Shown: positions 41,321 to 51,178 of the stretch, piece by piece
Layout of the letters: every line of letters begins with the position of its first letter
Numbering within the stretch: the stretch's first letter is position 1
Assembly: GCA_020848035.1 (NCBI GenBank)
Contig: JADLAX010000065.1
Coordinates: 186,001-250,000, forward strand
Source of the DNA: Anaerolineae bacterium
Lineage (GTDB): Bacteria > Chloroflexota > Anaerolineae > Promineifilales > Promineifilaceae
Direction: 5' to 3'
Length of the DNA: 64,000 nucleotides
The notes under the pieces: model-generated
The model's database searches: none
The model's input: only the letters and a program-made list of their open reading frames with translations
Told to the model about the DNA's origin: nothing
Translations under genes and position numbers: made by a program

Positions 41321-43666
41321 ATGAGTCAAGAAACGCCAGATTCTGCCGCTAACTTATCCGACCCGCCGGTGCGCCGCCGTTTGACGGTGACCGGGGTGGT
41401 GCAGGGGGTGGGTTTTCGGCCGTTTGTCTATGGCCTGGCCTTGCAGCATGGCCTGACCGGTTTTGTGGGCAATGACAGCGGCGGGGTGTTTATTGAAGTG
41501 GAGGGGGGGGGGACGGCCGTTGCCCACTTCCACCACACCCTCATCCACCAGCCGCCGCCCCTGGCCCAAATCGAGCACGTTACCAGCCAGGATCTGCCCA
41601 CGCAGGGCAGCCTGAGCTTTGTCATCGTGCACAGCCAGGCGCAGGCGGCGGCCAACACCCTCATCTCGCCGGACATTTGCCTGTGCGACGACTGCTACCG
41701 CGAATTGTTCGACCCGCACAACCGGCGCTACCGCTACCCGTTCATCAACTGCACCAACTGCGGCCCGCGCTTCACCATCATCAAAGATATTCCCTACGAC
41801 CGGCCCCTGACGACGATGGCCGACTTTGCCATGTGCCCCGCCTGCCAGGCCGAGTACAACAATCCGCTGGACCGCCGCTTCCACGCCCAACCCAACGCCT
41901 GCCCGGTGTGTGGGCCGCAGGTGTGGCTGGAGGGTGGGGAGCCGTTAGCGATGGACGGTGAGCGGTTATCGGTGGTGGGGAATGAGGCGGTTTTGGCGGC
42001 GCAGAGGCTGCTGGCGGCGGGGCAGATTGTGGCGGTGAAGGGGCTGGGTGGTTTTCACCTGGCGTGTGACGCCACCAGCGATGCCGCCCTGGCTTTGCTG
42101 CGCGCGCGCAAGGGGCGGGTGGACAAACCCTTTGCCGTCATGGCCCGCGATGTGGCTGCGGTGCGCCAGTTTGCCCACTTATCGCCTGCCGAAGAAGCCC
42201 TGCTCACCAGCAAAGAACGGCCGATTCTCCTCCTCGACCAAAAAGAAGCCAACGCTCTTTCGCCGCTGGTGGCCCCCGGCAACAACACCATCGGCGTCAT
42301 GCTGCCCTACACCCCACTGCACTACCTGCTGCTGGAAGACTTGCCACTTGCCACCAGCCACCTGCCACTCCTCGTCATGACCTCGGCCAACTATAGCAAC
42401 GAACCCATCGTCAAAGACAACGACGAAGCCCGGGAGCGCCTGGCCACCCTGGCCGACGCCTTCCTGATGCACAACCGGGCGATTTACGGCCGTTGCGATG
42501 ACTCGGTGGTGCGGGTGGTCGGTAATGCGTTCACCGACCACCTGCTTCCCCTGCGCCGGTCGCGCGGCTACGCGCCGTTTCCCGTCAAGCTGCCGTTCCG
42601 CGTGCCGCCGACGCTGGCGGTGGGCGGCGAGCTGAAGGCGACCTTCTGCCTGGCCAAAGGCGAGTACGGCTACATGAGCCAGCACATCGGCGACATGGAA
42701 AATTGGGAGACTTTGCAGGCGTTTGAAACGGCCGTTTCCCACTACCAGGCCATCTTCCGCGCCGTGCCGGAGCGGTTGGTGTGTGATTTGCATCCCGGCT
42801 ACCTCTCCACCCGCTGGGCGCAGGAACAAACGGCCGTGCCCGTTATCGCCGTGCAGCACCACCATGCCCACATTGCCAGCGTCATGGCCGAGCACCGGCT
42901 GGACGGCCAGACGCCGGTCATCGGTTTTAGCTTCGACGGCACGGGCTACGGCAGCGACGGCGCGGTGTGGGGCGGCGAGCTGCTGCTGGCCGACTACCGG
43001 GGTTTTACCCGGGCGGCCCATTTGAAATATGTGCCGCTGGTGGGCGGTGATGTGGCGGTGAAACGGCCGTATCGCCTGGCGCTGGCTCATCTGCACGCTG
43101 CCGGGCTGGCCTGGGATGACGATTTGCCCTGCGTCGCCGCCTGCCCGCCCGACGAGCAGCGTGTGCTGCGGCAGATGCTGGCCAAACAGATCAACAGCGT
43201 GCCGACCAGCAGCATGGGGCGGCTGTTTGATGCGGTGGCGGCTTTGCTGGGCGTTCGCCAGGTGGTGACCTATGAGGGGCAGGCAGCCATCGAGCTGGAG
43301 GTGATGGCGGCGCGGGACGTGACAACGCAGTACCATTTTGGTTTGAATGGCGAGGAAATTGATCCCGCGCCGGTTTTGGCCGACATGGTGCGGGATTTAC
43401 GGGCGGGGGTCGCAGCGGCGGTGATTGCTGCCAGGTTCCACAACGCCGTGGCCGATCTCATCGTGCAGCTCAGCCTGCAAATGCGCCGGACGCATGGCCT
43501 GAACCAGGTGGCCCTCAGCGGCGGCGTGTTCCAGAATGTGACGGTGTTGGATACGGCCGTCCAGCGCCTGCGCCAGCACGATTTTGCCGTGTTGACCCAT
43601 CACCTGGTACCACCCAACGACGGCGGGCTGGCCCTGGGGCAGGTGATGATTGGCGTTCACATGTAG
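41321..43666 (+). CDS. hypF: carbamoyltransferase HypF
   Basis: 781 residues. In order: an acylphosphatase domain (VTGVVQGVGFRPFVYGLALQ), two zinc-finger pairs (CLCDDC, CTNCGPRFT, CPAC, CPVCGP), a YrdC-like domain (GGFHLACDATSDAALALLRA, MLPYTPLHYLL, MTSANYSNEP), and a Kae1-like domain (VQHHHAHIASVMAEH, GFSFDGTGYGSDGAVWGGEL, VALSGGVFQN). HypF makes the thiocarboxamide that becomes the cyanide ligand of [NiFe] hydrogenases. No other hyp or hydrogenase genes lie in this window, so it must work with distant partners. Confidence 0.95.
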   Translation: MSQETPDSAANLSDPPVRRRLTVTGVVQGVGFRPFVYGLALQHGLTGFVGNDSGGVFIEVEGGGTAVAHFHHTLIHQPPPLAQIEHVTSQDLPTQGSLSFVIVHSQAQAAANTLISPDICLCDDCYRELFDPHNRRYRYPFINCTNCGPRFTIIKDIPYDRPLTTMADFAMCPACQAEYNNPLDRRFHAQPNACPVCGPQVWLEGGEPLAMDGERLSVVGNEAVLAAQRLLAAGQIVAVKGLGGFHLACDATSDAALALLRARKGRVDKPFAVMARDVAAVRQFAHLSPAEEALLTSKERPILLLDQKEANALSPLVAPGNNTIGVMLPYTPLHYLLLEDLPLATSHLPLLVMTSANYSNEPIVKDNDEARERLATLADAFLMHNRAIYGRCDDSVVRVVGNAFTDHLLPLRRSRGYAPFPVKLPFRVPPTLAVGGELKATFCLAKGEYGYMSQHIGDMENWETLQAFETAVSHYQAIFRAVPERLVCDLHPGYLSTRWAQEQTAVPVIAVQHHHAHIASVMAEHRLDGQTPVIGFSFDGTGYGSDGAVWGGELLLADYRGFTRAAHLKYVPLVGGDVAVKRPYRLALAHLHAAGLAWDDDLPCVAACPPDEQRVLRQMLAKQINSVPTSSMGRLFDAVAALLGVRQVVTYEGQAAIELEVMAARDVTTQYHFGLNGEEIDPAPVLADMVRDLRAGVAAAVIAARFHNAVADLIVQLSLQMRRTHGLNQVALSGGVFQNVTVLDTAVQRLRQHDFAVLTHHLVPPNDGGLALGQVMIGVHM

Positions 43667-43736
43667 CTTGAGTAAGAAATCTACAGACTTGTGGTGAATA
43701 TCGCTGAATCACTGCCTAGATGGAAAGGCTTTTATC

Positions 43737-43797
43737 AAAGATTGCGCAGATTTACCAGATGTTTCATCTTTTCAATCTGCGCAATCTTTGATTTTTA
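43737..43797. repeat. AAGATTGCGCAGATT / AATCTGCGCAATCTT inverted repeat
   Basis: AAAGATTGCGCAGATT near the left is the complement of AATCTGCGCAATCTTT at the right, around 27 bases. It sits between the convergent hypF and helicase-associated genes and could act as a two-way terminator. It belongs to the GCGGAT/GCAGAT repeat family. Confidence 0.7.
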
Positions 43798-43833
43798 AAC
43801 AGGCCAGCACATGGATGGTTGTTGACCATTTTC

Positions 43834-46143
43834 TCAGAGAGTGGTGAGCTGCACGCCTAAGCGGGTGAGGATTTGGCGCACGGCCGTCAGATTGCTCTTC
43901 TCTACCGTGGCCAACGCCCGGTTCCCGGCGGGAAACGGCCGCAGCATGTCGTGCAGCTCGGGCAGTTGCAGCAGTTCGGCCAATGTTTCCTGGTCGCGGA
44001 ATTCCAACAGCGTTAGCGTGCCCACGCTGGCGCTGCCGTAGTAGCCGCCCCACGCTTTTACCTGTTCCACAATCGTTTTGGGCAGGTGTCCGCGATGCAG
44101 TTTGCCCAGTTCATCCAGGATTTGCTGGGTTTTCTTTTTGCTGCCGGCGGCCCGCTGCACGGCCGTTGCCGTTAGCTGCCAGCCCCCATTACCCTCTTCG
44201 GTAAAGCGGGCCAGCCGCCCGCGCAGGTGCAGGCTGGGCACGGCGTGGATGGGTTGGATACGGCCGTCCTCATGCACCATCACACTTTTATCGGCCGCTT
44301 CCGGATTGGCTCCAGAGACCGCCGGGAAAAGGCCCGTGTCTTGCAGGGCGCTGACCAGCTGCGGCTGCCGGTTGCTTTTCACCAGGGCCACCGCCGCGCC
44401 GACGGGCCGCGCCAGCAGTTTGCCGGTGGCGTCGGCATCTTGCAGCCGGGTTAGCAGCGCCTCGGTGGCGGCTTGCAGCAGCGTCACGCCGCTGCGGAAG
44501 ACGATGCGCTCGTGATGGGCGGCCCATTCGGCCAGCGAGCGGCGCACATTTTGCGGCACTTCGTTGTGGGTGGCTGTTTCCAGGAACGCCTCCACCTGGT
44601 CTACGGCGTAGCCCACCTGCTGGGCGGCGTAGATTGATTCGCGCGACAGGTGGTATTCAAAGGCGTGGCGGTCCACTTTTTGCCGCTCGGCAAACAGATC
44701 CAGCTGCGCCAGCAGGCTCAAAGAAACCGGCCCCATCGCCAAAATTTGGAAGTTGGGCTGGATGATGATTTGCCCGGCGGCGGCGGTGGTGTCGAGCGGT
44801 TTGTTGTGCAAAACGGCCGTGCCCAATGGCGTCAGCCGAAATGCCTGCCAGGCAGTGGGTTTGTCTGGCGGTGCCGCAAACCCCAACTCCACCAGGCCCA
44901 GCTGGAAAATAAACCCGGCCATGATTTGGCCCACAAAGGTTTGTTCCAGTTTGTCCATCTTGGGAATTAATTCTTTGGGGTTGCCGTAGAAATAGTAGGA
45001 ATTGCTGCCTTGGACGCGGCTGCGCTGGGGAAACAGAAAATTCTCGTTACGGTTCTGCAAATTTACCAGCAAATCTTCGGCTTCGATCCAGGTGGCCGTG
45101 GGCATTTGTGCCAGGGCCGCCAGCAGCGTGTCACATGCCTGGCGCATGTTGGGATCGACCTGATATACGTCCCGGGTGTTTAAGGTGAACGGCATGGGCA
45201 GCTTGCGCCACACGTCTAAGACCGCTTTTACCTGTTCGGCCTCTGACTTTTGCCAGAGCTCGGGAATAGCCTGGCCTGCTTTGGTTTGTATTTGCAGCGT
45301 GCTGCCTTTGGCCGTTACCAGCCGCCACTCTTGCAAGATTTGGCGCAGTAAGTAAAGGTGAGCTGCTTGATCTTCCTGGCGCGCCTTATCCAGGGTCGGG
45401 TCTGGAGTAAGCAGGGCGTCGTTCAGCTGTTTCAGGCCGCGCTTGCCGACATAGCCGCTTTGAATAAGGGCGATGGCGCTGCGCCGCACCGTGTCCCAGT
45501 AAAGGTAAAGGTCACGCAGCATAAGCTGCGGATCACCATGCAAAATGAAGCCGGGCTGCCACGTTTGAGATGATTGGGCCACTGGCTCTGGTTTGGGCAA
45601 ATGCTGGCGCACAAAGGACGGGATGATCAACGTTTCGCCGGGATGGTACTGAAATTTGTACGTTGTGCTGTCGCTGTCGTTGGACGCGGCTTCGCTGAAA
45701 ACCAGGCCATAGAGGGTGAGGCGGGCCATGACGTCTTCAAAGATGGTCGATTTGAGGTTTTGCGGCTGGCCGATGTGGTTGACGGAACGGCCGTATACCG
45801 TCCAGCCCTGGTACTGCTGCCAGGTAGAGAGCCCTTTGGGCGCTTCTTTGACGGGGGCTTCGGTGACCAACTCGGCCCGGATCAATTCCCGCTTAAACAG
45901 GCGGGTTGACAGCTGCCCCTCATGCAGCAGCAGCCGGTCCACCACGGCGCGCTCCAGCTTCGTGAGCTGCTGATATGCCTTCTGGATGCGCTCGGGCTTA
46001 AAATAATGCTGCCGCATGACGTGCAGCAGCTCATCTTTTTTGAGCTTCTTGCCGGTTGTGTCGGGCAGCCGCGCCTCGCGCGCCATCTCCCAAAGGGTGT
46101 TGCTGTTGTAGCTATCGAGCAGCGTATCAATGCTTGTAACCAT
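43834..46143 (-). CDS. helicase-associated protein (Helicase_C_3-like)
   Basis: 769 residues. It has no ATPase motifs. The region around 460 to 590 (QIIIQPNFQILAMGPVSLSL, HLSRESIYAAQQVGYAVDQV, NEVPQNVRRSLAEWAAHHER) matches the Helicase_C_3 domain found in partners of bacterial XPB helicases. The N-terminal 300 residues are helical, with winged-helix-like stretches (QLTKLERAVVDRLLLHEGQL). It is probably a DNA-binding accessory factor for the helicase at 48588-50312. Its start overlaps the stop of the SWIM gene by one base (46143), so the two are coupled. Confidence 0.8.
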   Translation of the reverse strand: MVTSIDTLLDSYNSNTLWEMAREARLPDTTGKKLKKDELLHVMRQHYFKPERIQKAYQQLTKLERAVVDRLLLHEGQLSTRLFKRELIRAELVTEAPVKEAPKGLSTWQQYQGWTVYGRSVNHIGQPQNLKSTIFEDVMARLTLYGLVFSEAASNDSDSTTYKFQYHPGETLIIPSFVRQHLPKPEPVAQSSQTWQPGFILHGDPQLMLRDLYLYWDTVRRSAIALIQSGYVGKRGLKQLNDALLTPDPTLDKARQEDQAAHLYLLRQILQEWRLVTAKGSTLQIQTKAGQAIPELWQKSEAEQVKAVLDVWRKLPMPFTLNTRDVYQVDPNMRQACDTLLAALAQMPTATWIEAEDLLVNLQNRNENFLFPQRSRVQGSNSYYFYGNPKELIPKMDKLEQTFVGQIMAGFIFQLGLVELGFAAPPDKPTAWQAFRLTPLGTAVLHNKPLDTTAAAGQIIIQPNFQILAMGPVSLSLLAQLDLFAERQKVDRHAFEYHLSRESIYAAQQVGYAVDQVEAFLETATHNEVPQNVRRSLAEWAAHHERIVFRSGVTLLQAATEALLTRLQDADATGKLLARPVGAAVALVKSNRQPQLVSALQDTGLFPAVSGANPEAADKSVMVHEDGRIQPIHAVPSLHLRGRLARFTEEGNGGWQLTATAVQRAAGSKKKTQQILDELGKLHRGHLPKTIVEQVKAWGGYYGSASVGTLTLLEFRDQETLAELLQLPELHDMLRPFPAGNRALATVEKSNLTAVRQILTRLGVQLTTL

Positions 46144-48476
46144 TACTCCACCGAATCCGTTTGTTTGGGCGTGTAGCCCGCTTTTTCCAGCTCGGCCACC
46201 AGCGTGTTGACGGCGCTGGCCGGAATGATGACGAGGCTGGGCGAGATTTCGGCAATAAGATGTTGGGCCAGAGAGGTGGCGGCTTTCATTTCGGTCAGGG
46301 CGTAACTGTCGCCAAACTCAATGACGGTGACGTTTTCATACAGCCGCACCTGGCCATACGCTTCCCACCAGGCAGTCAGCTGGCGGTGGATGGCCTCGGG
46401 CAGGGGAACGTTCAGCCATTTTTCCCAGCCTTCCAGGATCTGGCTGAGGGTTTGCCCGGCTTCAAAGGCCTGGTGTACGGCCGTTGCCTGCAGCTGGTAC
46501 ACAAATCGGGCGGCATCGGCTTCTTGCAGCACGGCAATGCTGTCGAGGAAGTTGTGGGTTTGGGCGCTGACGGCCGTTGGGTCCACCACAATCATCATCT
46601 CTTGAATGGTGATGGCGTCGGTGGGTGTGACGGGGGCCACGGCCGTTGGGTCACCCAACTCAACTGCTCCAGCCAGGGGAATCGATTCGACCTTATCAAA
46701 GTACAGCTCGTTCAGGCCATGGAGGCGGAAGGCGACGAGACGGCCGTTTTCAAAGCTCAAATCGGCCAGGCCCAGCCAGTGCAGCGGCCCTTGAATGACG
46801 TGCCGCAGGAAGGCCCCTTGGGCCATGTGCCAGTCGGCTATGTTTTGGCTGGTGTCCAGGGCACGGCCGTTTTCCGTCAGGTACCAGTGAGGCTTCGTTT
46901 CGTGGCGATAGAAGGTGGTTGGACTCCAGGCCAGGCTGTCGAAGCGGGGCCAGAATGGTTGCAAGATGTTAGTGATTTCATCCGGGCTAAACCAGCGATT
47001 GTCGGGCAAGCTGGCCAGCAGGTGCAGCACCTGGCCGCGAAAAACGGCCAGCATTTGGTAGAACAGCTGCGGCGAGAGGGGCTGATAACTTGTGGTAAAT
47101 CGTTTCAGCTGCAAGGACGGCCGTTCCGCCAGCATCAACCACAGCTCGCTCCAATGGTCCAAAGTGAGGTAGGCCCACACCAGGGTCGCCCACTGGGTCG
47201 CCTCATCCTGGCGCAAAAACTTCTCTTTCACGTCGCGCCAGACGGTGACCGGGCTGCCGGGCTGCAGCAATCCGGTTTCCAGCAGCAAATGGTAGATAAA
47301 GTTCAACTGGGCTTCATCCCCGGCAATGGGTGCCAGCCGCTGGTTGACCGCATCGGGCAGGGCGGGCTGCGGCGGTGGGACCGTCAGCGTAAGTTGTAAC
47401 GGCCGCATTTGGAATTTGTTGGCCTTTTGGGCGGCGGCAATTTCTTCAGGCACATAGTCCCACACTTTTAAGTCATTGTGGAACTTCTCCAGGCGAGGCC
47501 GGGGCATGGGTTGGTGCAGGGGTGGCTGGGCCTGTTCCAGCAGCAGCAGAATCTGGTGCAGACGCTGCAGAAACGGCCGCTGCTGCCCAAACACAACAAG
47601 GCTCTGTGCCGATTCAGACAACGTGGCTGCCGGGACACGATCGCTCAAAACCGGGGGCAGCATGCGCAGCAGGCTGTGGGGAACAAAAGCGGCATTTTGC
47701 CAGTAATAGGCGTCCGTTGAGGGTGGCAGGGCAAAACCAGCTTCGCATAGATAATTGACGTAGGTGTTCAGCTGTTTGTGTTTGGCCAATGGTCCCCAAC
47801 TTTCGACCAGCTCGGTCAGCTGCTGTTCTTGAAACGCAATGCTGGGATAAAGCACCGCCAGGGCATCAAACACCTGGCGATGTTCGGTGTCCAGGTTGAG
47901 CAAGCTTTTGAGGGCCAGCCCCGGCTTGAGCATCTGCGTGGTGATCTGCGCCACGATATCGGCTTTGCGGGTGCCGCTGAGGCTCCAGCCCTGTTTTTGG
48001 GCGATCTGGCGCAGGTCCTGAACGCGATATTCGCTCAGCCAGCTTTGCAGCAGCTTGTCGTTTTCCTGGCAGCGGGCCTGATGCGGCATTTGCAGCCAGT
48101 ACGGCAGTTCGGCGGGAACGGCCGTTGCGGGCGGCTCCACCACAAAAGTCTCTAGCTGGGTAGGTGATGAGGGGAGGGATACGGCCGTTTCGCTGGTGAA
48201 GCTGCCGCGCTGCTCAACCCACTTAATCAACACCGCGCCGATATGTTTGCAGTAGCCGCCCCAGGTGTACGGGCAGCTGCACACGGCGTTGACGCCGTTG
48301 GCCGTGACGTCGATTTCTACCTGGTACAGCGTTGTGCCGCGCACCTGCGCCCGCAGCGTGTGGCCCTGCCGCACGCCATTTTGGATGCGCGGCAGGTATT
48401 TACGCGCTTTTTTGATCGCGCTGTGGCTAAACAGGTCATTTAGATCGCTGAGCTGCAGGTGGTCTAAGGCGGGCAT
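46143..48476 (-). CDS. SWIM zinc-finger and SAP-like protein
   Basis: 777 residues. Near the N-terminus NAVCSCPYTWGGYCKHIGAV is a SWIM zinc finger (CxCx8CxH). Around residues 145 to 185, WLSEYRVQDLRQIAQKQGWS and RKADIVAQITTQM resemble a SAP DNA-binding module. The large remainder resembles the following protein in layout and ends in PSLVIIPASAVNTLVAELEK, like the tail of Helicase_C_3 proteins. It probably binds nucleic acid and acts with the XPB helicase upstream in the operon. There is no catalytic site that I can see. Confidence 0.8.
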   Translation of the reverse strand: MPALDHLQLSDLNDLFSHSAIKKARKYLPRIQNGVRQGHTLRAQVRGTTLYQVEIDVTANGVNAVCSCPYTWGGYCKHIGAVLIKWVEQRGSFTSETAVSLPSSPTQLETFVVEPPATAVPAELPYWLQMPHQARCQENDKLLQSWLSEYRVQDLRQIAQKQGWSLSGTRKADIVAQITTQMLKPGLALKSLLNLDTEHRQVFDALAVLYPSIAFQEQQLTELVESWGPLAKHKQLNTYVNYLCEAGFALPPSTDAYYWQNAAFVPHSLLRMLPPVLSDRVPAATLSESAQSLVVFGQQRPFLQRLHQILLLLEQAQPPLHQPMPRPRLEKFHNDLKVWDYVPEEIAAAQKANKFQMRPLQLTLTVPPPQPALPDAVNQRLAPIAGDEAQLNFIYHLLLETGLLQPGSPVTVWRDVKEKFLRQDEATQWATLVWAYLTLDHWSELWLMLAERPSLQLKRFTTSYQPLSPQLFYQMLAVFRGQVLHLLASLPDNRWFSPDEITNILQPFWPRFDSLAWSPTTFYRHETKPHWYLTENGRALDTSQNIADWHMAQGAFLRHVIQGPLHWLGLADLSFENGRLVAFRLHGLNELYFDKVESIPLAGAVELGDPTAVAPVTPTDAITIQEMMIVVDPTAVSAQTHNFLDSIAVLQEADAARFVYQLQATAVHQAFEAGQTLSQILEGWEKWLNVPLPEAIHRQLTAWWEAYGQVRLYENVTVIEFGDSYALTEMKAATSLAQHLIAEISPSLVIIPASAVNTLVAELEKAGYTPKQTDSVE

Positions 48477-48504
48477 GTCACTTCCCCAAATTCAAAAAGT
48501 TCAG

Positions 48505-48581
48505 GACTTACGCAAAAGCCCACAATCACCGGAGATTGAGCCTGTCGAAATCGGCTTCGACAAGCTCAGCCTGCGTAAGTC
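48505..48581. repeat. MITE-like nested palindrome
   Basis: Terminal arms GACTTACGCA (48505-48514) and TGCGTAAGTC (48572-48581) are exact complements. Inside is a second hairpin, CTGTCGAA facing TTCGACAAG with GAGC/GCTC extensions (48537-48568). It is 77 bases with no coding potential and lies between the helicase and SWIM genes. Confidence 0.65.
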
Positions 48582-48587
48582 TTAAAG

Positions 48588-50312
48588 TTACTGACTCAAA
48601 ACGGCCGGTTGGTAACTGGCCACTTCATCTTCGTACAAAATGGTGTACTGGTACCCCTGTTCGGTCAGAAAGAGCTGTCGGTTAGCGCCGTACATCTGGT
48701 CCACCGTATCTTTGGTGACGAGGGTGTAGAAGTGGGCCATCTGGTCATCGTGCGGGCGCAAGATGCGGCCCAGCCGCTGCGCTTCTTCCTGGCGGCTGCC
48801 AAACATGCCGCTGAGCTGCACCATCACGTTGGCATTGGGCAGGTCCACGGCAAAGTTGCCCACTTTGGAGACAATCAGCGTGGAGATTTCACCCGTTTTG
48901 AACTGTTCGTACAGCTTGCGCCGCTGCTTGACGCTGGTTTTGCCGGTGATGAGCGGTGCCTTGTAGCGCCGCGCGGCCTTTTCCAGCTGCTCCAGGTACA
49001 TACCAATGATCAGCACCTGGTCTTTGTGATGTTTGATGAGCAGTTCGTCCAGCACTTTGTACTTGTCTGGGTTTTCGGCGGCGATGCGGTATTTTTGCCG
49101 CTCATCGGCCGTGGCGTATTCGATGCGGGTGTCGTGGGGCAAGGGAATGCGCACCTCGACCACGTCGGCGGTGGCAATCCAGCCCTGGCGCTCTAAATCT
49201 TTCCAGGGCACGTCGTACTTTTTGGGGCCAATGAGCGAGAAGACGTCTTCCTGACGGCCGTCTTCGCGTACCAGCGTGGCGGTCAGGCCCAGGCGCCGCC
49301 GGGCTTGCAGTTCGGCGGTGATGCTGAAGACGGGAGCCGGCAGCAGGTGCACCTCGTCGTAAATGATGAGGCCCCAGTTGTGGTCGTTGAACAGGCTGAA
49401 GTGCGGGTACTGCTCGTTATACGGCGCATTTTTCGCCATGCCCCGTTTGCGGTAAGTCATCGTCTGGTAGGTGGAAATGGTAATCGGCCGTATTTCTTTG
49501 CGCTGGCCGGAATATTCGCCCACCTGCTCCGAAGTAAGCGTGGTTTTATCTAGCAGTTCGTCAATCCACTGGCGCACGGACACGGTGTTGGGCGTCAGGA
49601 TGAGGGTGCTGCATTGCATCTCGTTCATTACCGACAGGCCGACGATGGTTTTACCCGCGCCGCAGGGCAGCACAATGACCCCAGAGCCGCCGTGGGCGGC
49701 CCCTTCGGCGTAAAAAACTTCGCCCGCTTCGGCCTGGTAATGGCGCAGCGCAAACGGTTTGCCGCCCGTGGTGAGCAGGCGCAGATCAAAGGTGACGTTG
49801 TCGCCGGTGACGTACCCGGCCAGGTCTTCGGCGGGGTAACCGATGTTGACCAGGGCTTGTTTGATGTGGCCGCGCCGCGACGGATCGACCCGCAGGGTGC
49901 GGGCATCTTCCTGCTCTAAAATGTAGGGCTTCAGCTCTTTGCGCCGCAGCAGCTCCAGGATGAGCGGCGTGTCGTCGGAAGTGAGCAGCAGGTCATTGAG
50001 GCGGCGGGTAAGGCGGATACGGCCGTACCGCCCCATGTACTCCCGAATATCCACCTCCACATTGCCCGGCACGGGATATTTGCTGTACCGCGCCAGTCCG
50101 CCAATAATGGCATCGGCCGCCAGACCGGTAGACGCTGCGTTCCACAAGGACAGCGGCGAAATACGGTAGGTGTGAATATATTCGGGGCTTTTTTCCAGCT
50201 CGGCAAAACGCGACAAAATATCGCGCGCCTCCTGGTAGAGCGGGCTGTTGACTTCCAGCAAAACGCTTTTATCGCCCTGAACAATAATGGGATTTTGGGG
50301 ATTGTATTGCAT
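48588..50312 (-). CDS. XPB/Ssl2-type DNA repair helicase
   Basis: 574 residues from the ATG at 50312 (an upstream ATG at 50348 is also open). The start NPIIVQGDKSVLLEVNSPLY is the damage-recognition-like head of bacterial XPB. Helicase motifs follow: I LPCGAGKTIVGLSVM, II YDEVHLLPAPVF, III LGLTATLVREDG (with the RED motif), IV to VI VSKVGNFAVDLPNANVMVQL and QEEAQRLGRILRP. It is a superfamily 2 helicase that unwinds DNA in repair. The two downstream genes look like dedicated partners. A Bax1-type nuclease is not visible. Confidence 0.93.
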   Translation of the reverse strand: MQYNPQNPIIVQGDKSVLLEVNSPLYQEARDILSRFAELEKSPEYIHTYRISPLSLWNAASTGLAADAIIGGLARYSKYPVPGNVEVDIREYMGRYGRIRLTRRLNDLLLTSDDTPLILELLRRKELKPYILEQEDARTLRVDPSRRGHIKQALVNIGYPAEDLAGYVTGDNVTFDLRLLTTGGKPFALRHYQAEAGEVFYAEGAAHGGSGVIVLPCGAGKTIVGLSVMNEMQCSTLILTPNTVSVRQWIDELLDKTTLTSEQVGEYSGQRKEIRPITISTYQTMTYRKRGMAKNAPYNEQYPHFSLFNDHNWGLIIYDEVHLLPAPVFSITAELQARRRLGLTATLVREDGRQEDVFSLIGPKKYDVPWKDLERQGWIATADVVEVRIPLPHDTRIEYATADERQKYRIAAENPDKYKVLDELLIKHHKDQVLIIGMYLEQLEKAARRYKAPLITGKTSVKQRRKLYEQFKTGEISTLIVSKVGNFAVDLPNANVMVQLSGMFGSRQEEAQRLGRILRPHDDQMAHFYTLVTKDTVDQMYGANRQLFLTEQGYQYTILYEDEVASYQPAVLSQ

Positions 50313-50401
50313 AGACCAACCACAAATTTTTGTCGCTTGATTATGCATGGGACGAGAGTGTCTGGCAAATACATTCAGTTCATTTTCAGGTAGGGGAATC
50401 C

Positions 50402-51178
50402 TCAGCGGGGGAAGCGGGCGATGAACAGGCCTTTGTTGATCGTGACGCGAATCTCACCCTGGCGGGCAATTTCCGCTGCGACATGTTGTTCAAACGCGGC
50501 CAGTTTAGCGGCGGTGAGCTGTTGGCGTACGTCGGGTTCGGAGAGGGCGTAGGCCAGCAGGGGGTAGGCTTCCGGGAAGATGAGATGGTTTTGATACGGC
50601 CGTACCGCCACCTCGCCAAAAAAAGGTTCCAGCACCGCCACCCCATTTTGCAGGCCAAAGCGATCGATGTCACCGCCGTAGTTGACCTCGGGCAAAAAGG
50701 GCTGGATAAGCTCCCTGATCTCGGCCAGGTGGCCCGGACCGCCGGTGGAGGTGTAGAACACACCGCCGGGGGCCAGCGTGCGGTGAATTTCGTGCAGAGC
50801 CTGGCTTTGGTTGGGCAGCTGATCGAGTACACCAAAAGCGAAAACGGCCGTAAACAGCCCATTCGCAAACGGCAGACGCGCGGCGTCGAGGACGGCATAG
50901 GTAATGGCGGGGTTGCCCTTAAGCTGCTGCCGTGCCTCCTGCACCATGCCCGCCGACAAATCGGACAGGCAAAGCAGCTGGCCAGGGGGTGGCCACCCTT
51001 TGTTGTGCTGCCACAGGTTGCCCGGACCGCTGCCCAGTTCCAGGCAACGGCCGTGTTCAGGCAGCACCAGCTGGTCAGCCAGCCAATCAAACCAGCTGCG
51101 TGAATGCAGCCGGTAATAGTGCATGATGTGCGTGCGCACGTTTAGATCGTGGGCGTCGTTGTAGGCTGGTGAACTCAT
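50402..51178 (-). CDS. SAM-dependent class I methyltransferase
   Basis: 258 residues from the ATG at 51178. The SAM site is CLELGSGPGNLWQHN; LLCLSDLSAGMVQEAR, AVLDAARLPFANGLFTAVFA and HEIHRTLAPGGVFYTSTGG are motifs II to IV of the UbiE/BioC-like group. The substrate is unknown. The C-terminal ~100 residues (VAVRPYQNHLIFPEAYPLLA) probably form the substrate cap. The gene follows the XPB helicase in direction but lies upstream of it on the minus strand, about 90 bases away. Confidence 0.87.
   Translation of the reverse strand: MSSPAYNDAHDLNVRTHIMHYYRLHSRSWFDWLADQLVLPEHGRCLELGSGPGNLWQHNKGWPPPGQLLCLSDLSAGMVQEARQQLKGNPAITYAVLDAARLPFANGLFTAVFAFGVLDQLPNQSQALHEIHRTLAPGGVFYTSTGGPGHLAEIRELIQPFLPEVNYGGDIDRFGLQNGVAVLEPFFGEVAVRPYQNHLIFPEAYPLLAYALSEPDVRQQLTAAKLAAFEQHVAAEIARQGEIRVTINKGLFIARFPR

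Noticed and set aside
42179..43336. 385-codon open frame on the minus strand
   Set aside because: It is antisense to hypF, whose motifs are complete.
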